Positions 36,053 to 44,914 of a stretch of 64,000 bases of DNA are shown in pieces; the stretch's first letter is position 1, and each line of letters starts with the position of its first letter. The stretch comes from Porphyromonadaceae bacterium W3.11 (lineage in GTDB: Bacteria; Bacteroidota; Bacteroidia; Bacteroidales; Porphyromonadaceae): the NCBI GenBank assembly GCA_030434245.1, contig JAUISX010000006.1, positions 62,001-126,000 on the forward strand. The letters are read 5' to 3'. The position numbers were made by a program, and so were the translations under genes. The notes beneath the pieces were generated by a model. It was not told where the DNA came from, searched no databases, and saw nothing but the letters and a program-made list of their open reading frames with translations.

Positions 36053-36976
36053 ATGAAGAAAGTAATGCTAATGGCGGTGCTGGCACTCGGACTTGGTATG
36101 AGTGCTGTAGCACAAGATTCAGGAGACCTTTATCAAGGGATGAGTCGAACGATCCCCGATGGTCGTGTAGTAGTGCCTTATGGCTTGGAAGTAACCTTTG
36201 ACAAGACGGTTCACTTGATTTTTCCTGCTCCTATCCGTTATGTGGACTTAGGAAGCAATGCCTTGGTCGCTGGGAAAGCGGACGAGGGGGGAGGGGCGGA
36301 GAATGTATTGAGGGTGAAGGCGGCCGTAAGGGACTTTGAAAGGGAGAGTAATCTCTCGGTGATTTGCGATGACGGCTCGTTCTACAGCTTTAATGTGAAG
36401 TATGTTGATGAACCCGAAAAGCTCAATATTGAGATGAAGGATTTCCTTAGTCCAACAAATGGTCGCTTGCCCTCCAATAGAGCAGACATCTACTTTAGAG
36501 AGCTGGGCAATGAAAGTCCAGTACTGGTGAAATTGATTATGCAGACGATTTACCAGAACAATAAGCGGGAGGTGAAGCATATTGGAGCCAGGCAGTTTGG
36601 CTTACGTTTTCAGTTGCGTGGTCTCTATGCTCATAATGGCTTGCTCTACTTCCACACGCGCATTGACAATGAGAGTAATATGCCTTTCTCGGTGGACTTC
36701 GTCTCTTTTAAGGTGGTGGACAAAAAGGTGGCGAAGCAGACGGCTATTCAGGAACGAGTACTTCAACCACTCCGTGCCTATCATCAAATCATGCAAGTGC
36801 ACCCCAATGGCAAGGAACGAACGGTCTTTGCTCTGGAGCAATTTGCCCTCACGGAGGATAAGCAACTGGAGGTGACGCTCTATGAACGTAATGGTGGGCG
36901 GACGCTCACGTTTTATATGCAGAATGAGGACTTGCTAAGAGCAAGGCGCATTGATAACCTAAAGCTGAAGTGGTGA
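36053..36976 (+). CDS. traN: conjugal transfer protein TraN (DUF4138)
   Basis: This 307-residue exported protein has a signal peptide ending near VAQ, followed by a beta-rich domain. Conserved features of the DUF4138 TraN family include the opening GLEVTFDKTVHLIFPAPIRY and the later ANGLLYFHTRI-type segment (HNGLLYFHTRIDN). It is positioned like VirB9, the outer-membrane-complex partner of TraM. Its TGA stop overlaps the ATG of traO. Confidence 0.9.
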   Translation: MKKVMLMAVLALGLGMSAVAQDSGDLYQGMSRTIPDGRVVVPYGLEVTFDKTVHLIFPAPIRYVDLGSNALVAGKADEGGGAENVLRVKAAVRDFERESNLSVICDDGSFYSFNVKYVDEPEKLNIEMKDFLSPTNGRLPSNRADIYFRELGNESPVLVKLIMQTIYQNNKREVKHIGARQFGLRFQLRGLYAHNGLLYFHTRIDNESNMPFSVDFVSFKVVDKKVAKQTAIQERVLQPLRAYHQIMQVHPNGKERTVFALEQFALTEDKQLEVTLYERNGGRTLTFYMQNEDLLRARRIDNLKLKW

Positions 36977-37548
36977 TGAAAAGAGTAATGGTATTTCTGG
37001 CTCTGATTATTGCGGTAGCGATGCCGTCACAAGCTCAGAGGCTTATCCCCAATCAGAAGGGACTGGAACTCTTTGGCGGGGTGCCTATAGTCCGAGCCGA
37101 GAAGCTTTTTCGAGCTGAGAACTATACGGCTGGAGTGTCGCTGGTGCGTTACTTCAAAACCGCCAACTATGCCTTTCTCGCTCTGGAGTGTGAAGGGCAA
37201 ACTTACGACTATCGCTCATCTGACGTGGCTGTCCTCGGTGGACTGCTTCAAGTGGGGTATATGCACCCGATACTTTCGGACGGAGGAAAGAATATCTTCT
37301 TCTATCTCGGAGCTACAGGATTAGGTGGCTATGAGGAGGTGAATGGTGGGAAGGCTGATTTGCCAGATGGTGCAATATTGCTGGACAAATCTCGCTTAGT
37401 ATATGGTGGTGCTTTGCAGGCTTCGGTGGAGCTATTCTTAACGGATAGCTGGCTATTTGTGGTGAAAGGGCAAGGGCGAATGCTCTTTGGCTCAAACTTG
37501 AATGCTTTTAGACCTAATGTAACTATTGGATTGAGGGTGAATTTATGA
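36976..37548 (+). CDS. traO: conjugal transfer protein TraO
   Basis: This 190-residue protein matches TraO. It has a signal peptide (MVFLALIIAVAMPSQAQ) and a beta-rich outer-membrane-like domain ending in aromatic beta strands. I chose the ATG at 36976, which overlaps the traN stop, rather than the in-frame GTG at 36970. It is probably part of the outer-membrane complex of the transfer channel. The next gene overlaps by 4 bases. Confidence 0.87.
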   Translation: MKRVMVFLALIIAVAMPSQAQRLIPNQKGLELFGGVPIVRAEKLFRAENYTAGVSLVRYFKTANYAFLALECEGQTYDYRSSDVAVLGGLLQVGYMHPILSDGGKNIFFYLGATGLGGYEEVNGGKADLPDGAILLDKSRLVYGGALQASVELFLTDSWLFVVKGQGRMLFGSNLNAFRPNVTIGLRVNL

Positions 37549-37970
37549 ATAAGATAAGAAGAATGATATGGGTAATGGGGGTACTCGCGTTGGCTGGGTT
37601 TTGCCTTAGTAGTTGTGATCGTACTCTGGATGTGCAGACGGTTTTCCCATTTGAGGTGGAGACGATGCCAGTACGCAAGGCGATTGGACTAGGAGAGACG
37701 GCTGAAATCCGTTGTTTCCTCAAGTCGGAGGGCAACTTCTCAGACACTCGCTACACCATCCGCTACTTCCAGCCCGAGGGTGAGGGCGAACTCAGACTTG
37801 ATGGAGTTGTTTTTGAGCCAAATGACCGCTATTCATTGGAAAGCAAGTCCTTTAGGCTCTACTACACCTCACGTTCCACCGACCGCCAACTAATCGACAT
37901 CTACATCGAGGACAACCACGGTCAGCTCCAGCACCTCTCCTTCGACTTCAATAATAAGCGTACTAAATAA
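37545..37970 (+). CDS. traQ: conjugal transfer lipoprotein TraQ (DUF3872)
   Basis: This 141-residue lipoprotein has a signal peptide with lipobox FCLSSC (Cys24) and matches the DUF3872/TraQ family (FPFEVETMPVRKAIGLGE, YTIRYFQPEGEG). It ends the tra operon. In CTnDOT a primase gene, traP, lies between traO and traQ; here traO and traQ overlap by 4 bases, so traP is absent. A terminator follows. Confidence 0.9.
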   Translation: MNKIRRMIWVMGVLALAGFCLSSCDRTLDVQTVFPFEVETMPVRKAIGLGETAEIRCFLKSEGNFSDTRYTIRYFQPEGEGELRLDGVVFEPNDRYSLESKSFRLYYTSRSTDRQLIDIYIEDNHGQLQHLSFDFNNKRTK

Positions 37971-38022
37971 ACGGTTTCTTTATAGTTTGAATGAATAGGT
38001 GATTTTTAAATTGTCAACCAAT

Positions 38023-38053
38023 AAGGCGACTAACTGTGATAGCCAGTCGCCTT
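38023..38053 (+). terminator. tra operon terminator
   Basis: AAGGCGACT (38023-38031) pairs perfectly with AGTCGCCTT (38045-38053) over a 13-base loop, and GATTTTTATTCT follows. This lies 50 bases after traQ and fits a rho-independent terminator on the plus strand. Confidence 0.75.
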
Positions 38054-38118
38054 GATTTTTATTCTATCGTTGCTGTTCGAAAAATATAGAATGTGCGTAG
38101 TAATATGTAGGAAAGCAG

Positions 38119-38126
38119 TATCTTTG
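38119..38126 (+). promoter_or_regulatory. candidate promoter for the sacsin-like gene
   Basis: TATCTTTG fits the Bacteroidetes -7 consensus TAnnTTTG, 64 bases before the ATG at 38191. The -33 element is not obvious. A separate promoter after the tra terminator suggests that this cargo gene is expressed independently of transfer. Confidence 0.45.
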
Positions 38127-38190
38127 TTGTGTTAATTAGAAGTTTACTTTCTGTTTCAGAGACTGTACCACTATCAACTAAGTTATTTTT

Positions 38191-41100
38191 ATGGAGGCAA
38201 AAGTATCAAAAGCTGCTATTTATAGAGAACAAACTCAACGTAATGACTTAAAGCAACACGCAGATAAGATTATTCAGGGCATAAAGAAAATTGGACCTAA
38301 CCATGCCAAAAGAGCTATTTGGGAACTATTCCAGAATGCGGTGGATTTAAGTCCTTCCTGTGAAATTGAGATAGAGTTACGAGAAGAAGAATTGGTTTTT
38401 TCTCATAATGGGGAGCCATTTACAATGCACACTTTAGATTGTTTATTTACACAAGTGAGTTCAAAAACTCTTACGGAAAAGAAAGAAGAAAGAGAAGAAG
38501 GTGATCCTATAGGACAGTACGGAACAGGCTTTATGACATCACACTCTTTTGGTGACATAGTGGAAGTAAGTGCTGCTATTCAAGATGAAACTGAAGAAGG
38601 TTCAGGACACATAAAATTCAGCAACTTAAAAATAGATCGTAGCACGCAAGATTGGGAGAAATTATGTGATGAAATAAAAGATCTAAGAGCTCAAGTAGAA
38701 GAATTACTGAAGAAGAAACCGACTTTTGACGAGTTGCCAAAAACTGTTTTTAAATTCAGCTTTAACAATGAACTCAATAAAACAAGAGCACTTGATGCAA
38801 CCAAGTCACTCAATGTGATTTTGCCCTATGTGATGGTTTTTAATGACAGGTTAAAGAAAGTGACTGTTACAGATAATGAAGGTGTAACAACAACTTACCT
38901 CAATAAAGAAGCTGAAATAGACAACGGAGATTTTTACACGAGAGTAATACAGATAAATGACAAGGAGAGAAGGATTAACTACCTTAAAACTGATAGATTA
39001 GCCATTGTTTTACCCATTGAAAGTAATTCACCTGCTGATGGAAGCATTGGAGAAGCAGTGAATTTGCAAGACACTCTGCCACGACTTTTTTTGTTTTACC
39101 CATTAATTGGTACAGAGCATTTGGGGATTAACTATATAATTCATTCAAAAAACTTTCATCCTACTGAACCGAGAGACGGCTTACATCTTAATTCACAAAA
39201 TGAAAAAAACGAGGCGGAAGAATTAATCAATCAGAAGCTTATGAAAGAGGCATTTGATTCCATTAACTCTTTTCTTAATCGGAATCTTTCGAAAATCCAA
39301 AATCCTCACCTACTTTCTCAAGTCAATTTTCCAGTTAATTCTGACAATGAAGAGCTAAACGAATACTTTAAAAAAATCAAAGAAGAGTGGACGGATAGCT
39401 TTAAGACTCTTCCGCTTGTTGAAACGCCAACCGGTCGACTATCGACACAAGACGTATCTTTTCTTAAAAATAATATAATACATGAAGTAGATGAACCCAC
39501 GCTGGAGGCCATCTACAACGTTGTTAGTGTGTTATATGAAAAGATTCCTAAGTTAGACCTCATACGAAGTTGGACAAAACTAGTAGATGATTGGGATATC
39601 CAAGGCACAGAATGGATTGAATTTAATGACATTGCTGAACGGCTATCGGAGAAGGGAAAAATTGAATCATTCAAGAAGGAAGATTTAATTCTATTGTATA
39701 ATGAAATGATTCGTAAAGGGAAGGGAGAATTGTTCGCAAATAATAAATTACTACCCAATATTAAAGGTCAATTTAGGAAGCAAATAGAGTTAAAAAAAAC
39801 TATTGAATTGCCTGAAGAACTCTTTGATATAGCAAATGCGATTAATCCAGAAATAACTAATAGCCAAATTGATCCTGATTTTTTACTTGAAGGTTTGGAG
39901 TTTTCAGACTTTGACAGAAAAAAATACATGGAGTTTATCAATGCTTCATTAGATGAACATATAAAGGATAATACACGTTCAAAAGATCTGCCTGAAGGAT
40001 ACTTAAAATATTTGATTCAGTATGCTAGGATTATCCCACGTGAAGATTCAACAAGTGGTCCTGTGCAAGTGACAAAACTGATTGAAGAGTATTATGATTT
40101 AGCTTCAGAACCGATTATTCTTCCTAATATTTCAAAGGACGAAGGAAACAATTTAGATACCAGAAAAGGACAAAACGATTTATTCAGAGTGTTTTTGAAT
40201 GACATTAGTAATAAAGACTCTAAATGGACAGAAGAACATTTAACCGAACTAGTCACTATTTTAAAAGAGGCTTTCAAGTATGCGGAAATAAAAAGGATAT
40301 TTTGGGAATATCAGATTTTTCCAAATCAACTTTACCAACTAAAAAAGATAAGCAATCTTAAAAGGGATGATAAAATACCAGAGTCTGTAAAGGATTTATA
40401 CGACAAGATAGTTGAGCCAGAAAATCCAATAAGAAACGAACTAGCACATTCGTTAATTGCGTCAATTGAAAATATTCACAATGATTTGGATACTATCGAA
40501 GCTTTGGATTTGACGTCTAAGATAGAGAAACGGTTCTTTGGGGAATCTGGAAATGAAATTGACATGAAAGATAACCCTTTTAAAAGTGATATTATAGACA
40601 TCATTAGGAGTTTTAATTCTGAGCAGGAAAACAATGAAAAGCTATATCCAGCAACATCAAGAAATAAATCGGCGATATTGGCTCAGTTGGCAGACCAAGA
40701 AGCATCCTTCACTATTTTAAGTCAGACTGATACTGTAATAAAAAAGTTAGCGGAAATAGCTGGACATTCAGATCCCTGTGAATTGATAAGATTGGCTGAA
40801 GAGGCATGGCAGACTCAACAGCAAGAGAAACTCGATCTACAATTTAAAATGCAAATTGGGAATCACTTGGAAGATGTGTTGCAGAAAAGATTAAAGGAAC
40901 ACTTAAAAGCAAATGTGGTAAACGAACAAGATGGTCAAGACCTTGTAGTTTATGTCAATGGGAATCCAGTTTATTACATTGAGGTTAAATCAAAATGGAA
41001 AGAAGAAACCCCAATAAGGATTTCAAGAAATCAGACATTAAAAGCTCACGAAAAGCGTGCTTGCTTTGCCTTATGTTCAATAGATATGACTAAATACGAA

Positions 41101-41349
41101 GGAGAAGACAGACTTAAAATTGAAAACATTGAAAGTGTGGCTGAATATATGAAATTCAACACTGACATAGGTGATCATGTAGAACACTTAGTAGAGATTT
41201 ATGATAGTGCCCATCAAGAAAATGAGTTCTGTTTAGATGGTGACTTTAGGACACGAATACCAATGAATTATATAAAAAGAGGTATTGATTTAGAGCGATT
41301 TGAAAAAGGACTCTTGGAGAATATAAATAATAACATTCATGTCCAATAA
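38191..41349 (+). CDS. sacsin/Hsp90-type ATPase with C-terminal nuclease-like domain
   Basis: This 1052-residue protein begins with a GHKL (Bergerat) ATPase: WELFQNAVDL with Glu45/Asn49, HNGEPF at 72-77 and the GQYGTGF lid motif at 108-114. The layout fits sacsin-type N-terminal ATPases. A long helical middle follows. Near the C-terminus, Asp917 (QDLVVYV) and EVK at 931-933 (YYIEVKSK) fit the D...ExK core of PD-(D/E)XK nucleases, as in DUF3883-type domains. An ATP-gated nuclease is the natural reading, and such fusions occur in phage-defence loci. It is a single gene between the tra operon and the integrase region, AT-rich compared with the tra genes, so it looks like acquired cargo. The target and trigger are unknown. 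Confidence 0.7.
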   Translation: MEAKVSKAAIYREQTQRNDLKQHADKIIQGIKKIGPNHAKRAIWELFQNAVDLSPSCEIEIELREEELVFSHNGEPFTMHTLDCLFTQVSSKTLTEKKEEREEGDPIGQYGTGFMTSHSFGDIVEVSAAIQDETEEGSGHIKFSNLKIDRSTQDWEKLCDEIKDLRAQVEELLKKKPTFDELPKTVFKFSFNNELNKTRALDATKSLNVILPYVMVFNDRLKKVTVTDNEGVTTTYLNKEAEIDNGDFYTRVIQINDKERRINYLKTDRLAIVLPIESNSPADGSIGEAVNLQDTLPRLFLFYPLIGTEHLGINYIIHSKNFHPTEPRDGLHLNSQNEKNEAEELINQKLMKEAFDSINSFLNRNLSKIQNPHLLSQVNFPVNSDNEELNEYFKKIKEEWTDSFKTLPLVETPTGRLSTQDVSFLKNNIIHEVDEPTLEAIYNVVSVLYEKIPKLDLIRSWTKLVDDWDIQGTEWIEFNDIAERLSEKGKIESFKKEDLILLYNEMIRKGKGELFANNKLLPNIKGQFRKQIELKKTIELPEELFDIANAINPEITNSQIDPDFLLEGLEFSDFDRKKYMEFINASLDEHIKDNTRSKDLPEGYLKYLIQYARIIPREDSTSGPVQVTKLIEEYYDLASEPIILPNISKDEGNNLDTRKGQNDLFRVFLNDISNKDSKWTEEHLTELVTILKEAFKYAEIKRIFWEYQIFPNQLYQLKKISNLKRDDKIPESVKDLYDKIVEPENPIRNELAHSLIASIENIHNDLDTIEALDLTSKIEKRFFGESGNEIDMKDNPFKSDIIDIIRSFNSEQENNEKLYPATSRNKSAILAQLADQEASFTILSQTDTVIKKLAEIAGHSDPCELIRLAEEAWQTQQQEKLDLQFKMQIGNHLEDVLQKRLKEHLKANVVNEQDGQDLVVYVNGNPVYYIEVKSKWKEETPIRISRNQTLKAHEKRACFALCSIDMTKYEGEDRLKIENIESVAEYMKFNTDIGDHVEHLVEIYDSAHQENEFCLDGDFRTRIPMNYIKRGIDLERFEKGLLENINNNIHVQ

Positions 41350-41455
41350 AGCCCTTTACTTTAATTTCTAACTAAAAAGCTTTATCGGACAGCAATGATA
41401 CTATATGGATTTTTATAGCCTTATTAACCTCCAAAGAGAGATTGGGAAGTTTGCC

Positions 41456-42026
41456 TCAATCGACATTTGCTGAGAGTGAGCAACCAACTTTTAGTCGCTG
41501 TACGATGAGGTGGCTATTTTGCTGGACAAGTTGTAGGATTTGGTCGTGGTACTCGGTAGTGGAGTTACAGATGCCACGGCTTTGAATGACTTTAAGAGTC
41601 TCAAGATCGAGTTCAATGGTTTCTATTCGTTTGCCATTTATAGTAGCAGAAAGGATAAGGGAATTGGGCTTCAGGTGGTATTCGCTAGCAAAGAAAGAGA
41701 CAGTGGTGCATGGAAGTACCTTCCTCTACGTATTCTTGTACACTTTCTAACACTCGTACTTGAATGGTACCGTCTGTGAAAGCGATGCCAAAGAATTGGC
41801 TCTTTTGCTCTCTAAAGAGTGCTTCGGCTTCTACTGCTTTGAGTCGTCTTTTCTTCTGCTGCTCCTGCTCTCTTTGTCGCTCTACTGCCTTGACGGCTTG
41901 GTCGTGAGCTTCTTGAAGGTTGCTAGGACATATGTACTTTGGGCTGTGCAAGTCTTTGCTCAAGTACATACAAAACGACCTGCCAATTTGAGCGTCAGTG
42001 AGAGGCTTGGCAGGTTCTACACATCG
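41456..42026 (-). pseudogene. PcfJ-like protein remnant, frameshifted and N-truncated
   Basis: The frame is open from 42026, with its first ATG at 41969, and reads to HHCLFLC, where it meets a stop. Shifting frame by one base at that point gives a continuous family-like sequence (FASEYHLKPNSLILSA, then VIQSRGICNS) down to a stop at 41456-41458. Only about the last 190 codons of a usually much longer gene remain. PcfJ-like genes are common beside the integrase of Bacteroidetes conjugative elements. The combination of truncation and frameshift means it is a relic. Confidence 0.7.
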
Positions 42027-42065
42027 CTAAGATACTGATTATTTCAAGGTGATATCTTCATTATT

Positions 42066-42410
42066 TTAAAGGACAACAAAGAGGAGGGCACAAATAATGA
42101 TGAACCAAAAGATGAAGCTGAGGATGGTGAAAGCTATGCGGAGGACGATGCGGACTACCCAGCGGAGGATAAGGAAGCTTACGATGATACCGATGATGGT
42201 CAGAACTTCGGGCGTAAGTATCTTGACAAGGAGTCGGTAGCCACCATAGAGGATGCCGGCAATGAGAGCAACGTAAAAGAGCTGTCGAAGTCGACAACGG
42301 ATGAACTGTGACTTGGTCAATTCTGGCTCTACTGGAGCTTGGGGAGTTGCCTTCTCAAAAGGAAGGAAAGCTGGCTCGTGCGGGTCTCTATTAATAATGT
42401 TCTTATTCAT
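42066..42410 (-). CDS. small hydrophobic membrane protein
   Basis: This protein (114 residues from the ATG at 42410; a TTG at 42446 adds 12) has a soluble N-terminus of about 45 residues and then at least two strongly hydrophobic helices (LFYVALIAGILYGGYRLLV; LTIIGIIVSFLILRWVV) and a Phe/Ile-rich end. I do not recognise the family. It lies between the PcfJ relic and the DUF1896 gene, in a region where conjugative elements often carry small conserved proteins. Confidence 0.5.
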   Translation of the reverse strand: MNKNIINRDPHEPAFLPFEKATPQAPVEPELTKSQFIRCRLRQLFYVALIAGILYGGYRLLVKILTPEVLTIIGIIVSFLILRWVVRIVLRIAFTILSFIFWFIIICALLFVVL

Positions 42411-42560
42411 AACTGGAGCTTCTATTTGGGTTTCAAGAGCGGACAAAATAAAGCGGTGTCACAAAGACAAGGGGGAACCCCCATTGGCGTGTGAAACGGC
42501 TTGAATATCTTAGCTCTTGAAGCGATAGAAGCTCCATAGGTTAATGATTAGTTCCGCACG

Positions 42561-43013
42561 CTATGCTTCCATAGTAGGGAGCTTATTCTCCTCTATCAGC
42601 AATGCAATCGTGCCAGTGAGTTCTGTGTAGAGCAATTCATACTCTCGGGTACCATCAAACTCATCACTGAGGACATACTTTTGTAATACTTCCTTGATGG
42701 CTTGGCTTCTGAGTAGAATAGGTGCTAACTTTTCAGGCAAAGGCTCAGGTAGCCCTGATTCAAACTCATTCTCCAAGATCGTCCGAATGGTATCATAAGC
42801 AGAGAAATGAAGTCCTCGAAACAAGGTCTCTGAGGCGAGTTCTTCTGCTTGTAGGTAGTCGTGTCCTTGCTGAATAGCCTCATAATAGATAGTCAGAGCC
42901 TCTTCGGCTCGTGAGTTGGTGAAAGCTATATCCTGTAACTTTTCAGGATGATAGTCACTCAAATACTTCTCTAACTTCAAAAGGAAGTACGATAATTGTT
43001 TCTTCTGTGTCAT
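42561..43013 (-). CDS. DUF1896-family protein
   Basis: This 150-residue soluble, helical, acidic protein fits the DUF1896 family found near the integrase of Bacteroidetes conjugative elements (opening LSYFLLKLEKYLSDYHPEKL, then RAEEALTIYYEA and LASETLFRGLHFS). Function is unknown. A candidate operator TCACAATTTGTGA lies about 50 bases before the start. Confidence 0.75.
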   Translation of the reverse strand: MTQKKQLSYFLLKLEKYLSDYHPEKLQDIAFTNSRAEEALTIYYEAIQQGHDYLQAEELASETLFRGLHFSAYDTIRTILENEFESGLPEPLPEKLAPILLRSQAIKEVLQKYVLSDEFDGTREYELLYTELTGTIALLIEENKLPTMEA

Positions 43014-43063
43014 AATTCATTCATCATCATCTGTTGTTACATATCCTATTGCTTGATAGGGTA

Positions 43064-43076
43064 TCACAATTTGTGA
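43064..43076. promoter_or_regulatory. palindromic operator candidate
   Basis: TCACAATTTGTGA is a perfect inverted repeat around one central base, located between the integrase stop and the DUF1896 start. It shares TCACAA/TTGTGA with the inverted repeat at 24489-24517. Confidence 0.35.
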
Positions 43077-43109
43077 CACCCCATGATGGGCTAAACTCTG
43101 CAATTATAT

Positions 43110-44357
43110 TCATATTGCGGTTGATTCTAATGGTGGTACATTATTGAGTGAGAAGTCGCCAATCTTATCAGCGAGTTCCATCATATCTTGCTCAATTTTC
43201 TTATTTGTAATACGAGCATATAGTTGAGTGGTCTTGATGTTAGTATGACCAAGCATCTTAGATACAGATTCCATAGGAACTCCCTTACTCAAACATAGAG
43301 TTGCAAAGGTATGACGGGCCAAGTGAAAAGTAAGGTTCTTTTTGATACCACAAACATCAGCAATCTCCTTCAAGTACGAATTCATCTTCTGGTTGCTAAG
43401 TATAGGGAAAAGCATCCCCTCTCTTGTCGTCTGTCCCTCATATTTTGAAATGATACTCTTAGGGACATCCAGTAGTAAAACGTTGGATTCTACTTTAGTT
43501 TTTTGTCGTCTTGTTATAATCCACTCCTTGTCATCCAGAGTGACGATATGTTCGGGCTTGAGATTGGCGACATCAATATAGGCAAGTCCAGTGAAGCAGG
43601 AAAAGACAAAGATATCTCTTACTAACTCCAAGCGTGGTATCTCACTTAAGTCTTTAGTTGCTATAGTCATCACTTCCTCCTCTGAAAGAAATCCTCTATC
43701 TACAGGCGTAGAGGTGAATTGATGGTTTCTAAATGGGTCGTGGTGGATAACCCCAATACCCTTTCCAAAGAGTACTATTGTCTTGAGTGTTTTAAGGGTC
43801 TTATTAGCTGTATTTTGATTCTGTTTTCCTACAGTCCTTAGATAGAGCTCGAAGTCGTGAATTACCAAAACTGTCAGCTCACTGATTTTTAGGTCTGACC
43901 TGCGATACTTGCTTTTCAGGAAAGCCTTAAAGTGTTTCCTGCATGCCTCATACTTTTGAAGCGTTGCAGGTGTCTTGGTGTAACCTACTTGCTGTCGTAC
44001 ATCATTATTGTACTTCTCAAAGAGAGTCATAAAGGTATCTACATCTTCCTTCTTGCCGAGGTATTCCGATTTTATCCTCTCTAATGAAAGCTCGTCAGAG
44101 AACTCTAATCTTCGGAAGATGTTCTGTAGCCCATTTTGAATGTTGTCTAACTGTAGATTTGTACTGAGAGCTTCTGTGCTACGCCCTTTCATACGTTCCT
44201 TCTCCTTATCCCACGACTTCGCGTTAACGGAGATGCCAGTGGAACCAATGGACAAACGCTCACTATTGAGGTAAATCCTTGCCATTACAGAGGTGTTACC
44301 CTCTTTGTTTACATAGTTGCTTCTGAGATAGAAAGCAGTTCTGAAAATTGTCTTCAT
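43110..44357 (-). CDS. int: tyrosine integrase (site-specific recombinase)
   Basis: This 415-residue protein is a tyrosine recombinase of the Bacteroidetes conjugative-element type. I start it at 44357 (MKTIFRTAFYLRSNYVNKEG); a longer frame to 44438 adds an atypical tail that overlaps the first repeat sites. It has an N-terminal arm-binding domain, a SAM-like core-binding domain (about residues 100-200) and a catalytic domain. The catalytic part has HLARHTFAT (His-x-x-Arg), LGH and the nucleophilic Tyr in TTQLYARI. The usual first catalytic Arg (TGLR) is replaced: the motif reads CFTGLAYIDV. IntDOT also lacks that Arg. It would integrate and excise the element at the nearby end. Confidence 0.92.
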   Translation of the reverse strand: MKTIFRTAFYLRSNYVNKEGNTSVMARIYLNSERLSIGSTGISVNAKSWDKEKERMKGRSTEALSTNLQLDNIQNGLQNIFRRLEFSDELSLERIKSEYLGKKEDVDTFMTLFEKYNNDVRQQVGYTKTPATLQKYEACRKHFKAFLKSKYRRSDLKISELTVLVIHDFELYLRTVGKQNQNTANKTLKTLKTIVLFGKGIGVIHHDPFRNHQFTSTPVDRGFLSEEEVMTIATKDLSEIPRLELVRDIFVFSCFTGLAYIDVANLKPEHIVTLDDKEWIITRRQKTKVESNVLLLDVPKSIISKYEGQTTREGMLFPILSNQKMNSYLKEIADVCGIKKNLTFHLARHTFATLCLSKGVPMESVSKMLGHTNIKTTQLYARITNKKIEQDMMELADKIGDFSLNNVPPLESTAI

Positions 44358-44396
44358 ACATCTTGTCGTTAAAGTGTAGCGATAGCAGAAGAAAAA

Positions 44397-44612
44397 TTGT
44401 AGCCAGAAACCACTCCCTGAGTCCAAAATTGTAGCCAATTGTAGCCAAGAATACAGGGTGCTTTTTGATTACTTTTTTCTCTGTAGCCACGCTACAAAGT
44501 TCTACATAATCGTTTGAATAGCAACAAAATGTATGTACTCTATGTGTGCTCTGTAAGTGCTCTTGGCTACAATTTTTGGCACACTCGTTTTTCTGTAGCC
44601 AGATTGTAGCCA
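44397..44612. repeat. cluster of TTGTAGCCA repeats (candidate integrase arm sites)
   Basis: Seven copies of T(T)GTAGCCA lie in 216 bases between the integrase start and the tRNA-Ser terminator: 44397-44405, 44429-44437, 44439-44447, 44482-44489, 44564-44572 (inverted), 44594-44601 and 44604-44612. Short direct and inverted repeats next to int at an element end match the arm-type sites that these recombinases bind. This region is therefore likely to be the attachment-site arm. Confidence 0.65.
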
Positions 44613-44681
44613 AAGTAGAGTATTTTGGGAGTTTTGACCGTCTCTGGAGGTGCTCTGAGGAGGGGCTTAGCACCAAAAGAA

Positions 44682-44714
44682 AAGTGTCTTAACTCGTTGA
44701 GAATTAAGACACTT
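44682..44714 (-). terminator. tRNA-Ser terminator
   Basis: AAGTGTCTTAA (44682-44692) pairs with TTAAGACACTT (44704-44714) over an 11-base loop. On the minus strand the stem is followed by a TTTTCTTTT run. It ends transcription of the tRNA gene and is intact, so the element's end lies beyond it, at about 44613-44681. Confidence 0.75.
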
Positions 44715-44761
44715 TCTGTTTTGTTGTACTGGTAGGCTCGTCTTTGCCAGAGTACTTAAAG

Positions 44762-44848
44762 CGGAAGCGGGGGGATTCGAACCCCCGGTACGGTTGCCCG
44801 TACGTCAGTTTAGCAAACTGGTGGTTTCAGCCACTCACCCACACTTCC
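44762..44848 (-). tRNA. tRNA-Ser (anticodon GCU)
   Basis: The minus strand folds as a complete tRNA of 87 bases. The acceptor stem GGAAGTG pairs with CGCTTCC, the discriminator is G, and the anticodon arm CAGTTTGCTAAACTG exposes GCU. There is a long variable arm typical of serine tRNA, and a T arm with GGTTCGAATCC. CCA is not encoded. A terminator follows. Confidence 0.95.
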
Positions 44849-44914
44849 TCTTGTATGTTGTTCTTATTTGATTGCAAAGATATATATATTATCTGAATTA
44901 AGCAACCATATTCC

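Noticed and set aside
41540-41779. 79-codon plus-strand frame in the PcfJ relic
   Set aside because: It is the antisense shadow of the frameshifted pcfJ remnant.
44762-44848. tRNA-Ser as the exact integration target
   Set aside because: The tRNA and its terminator are complete, with the terminator between the tRNA and the element, so the insertion point lies beyond it; no repeated tRNA end is visible.
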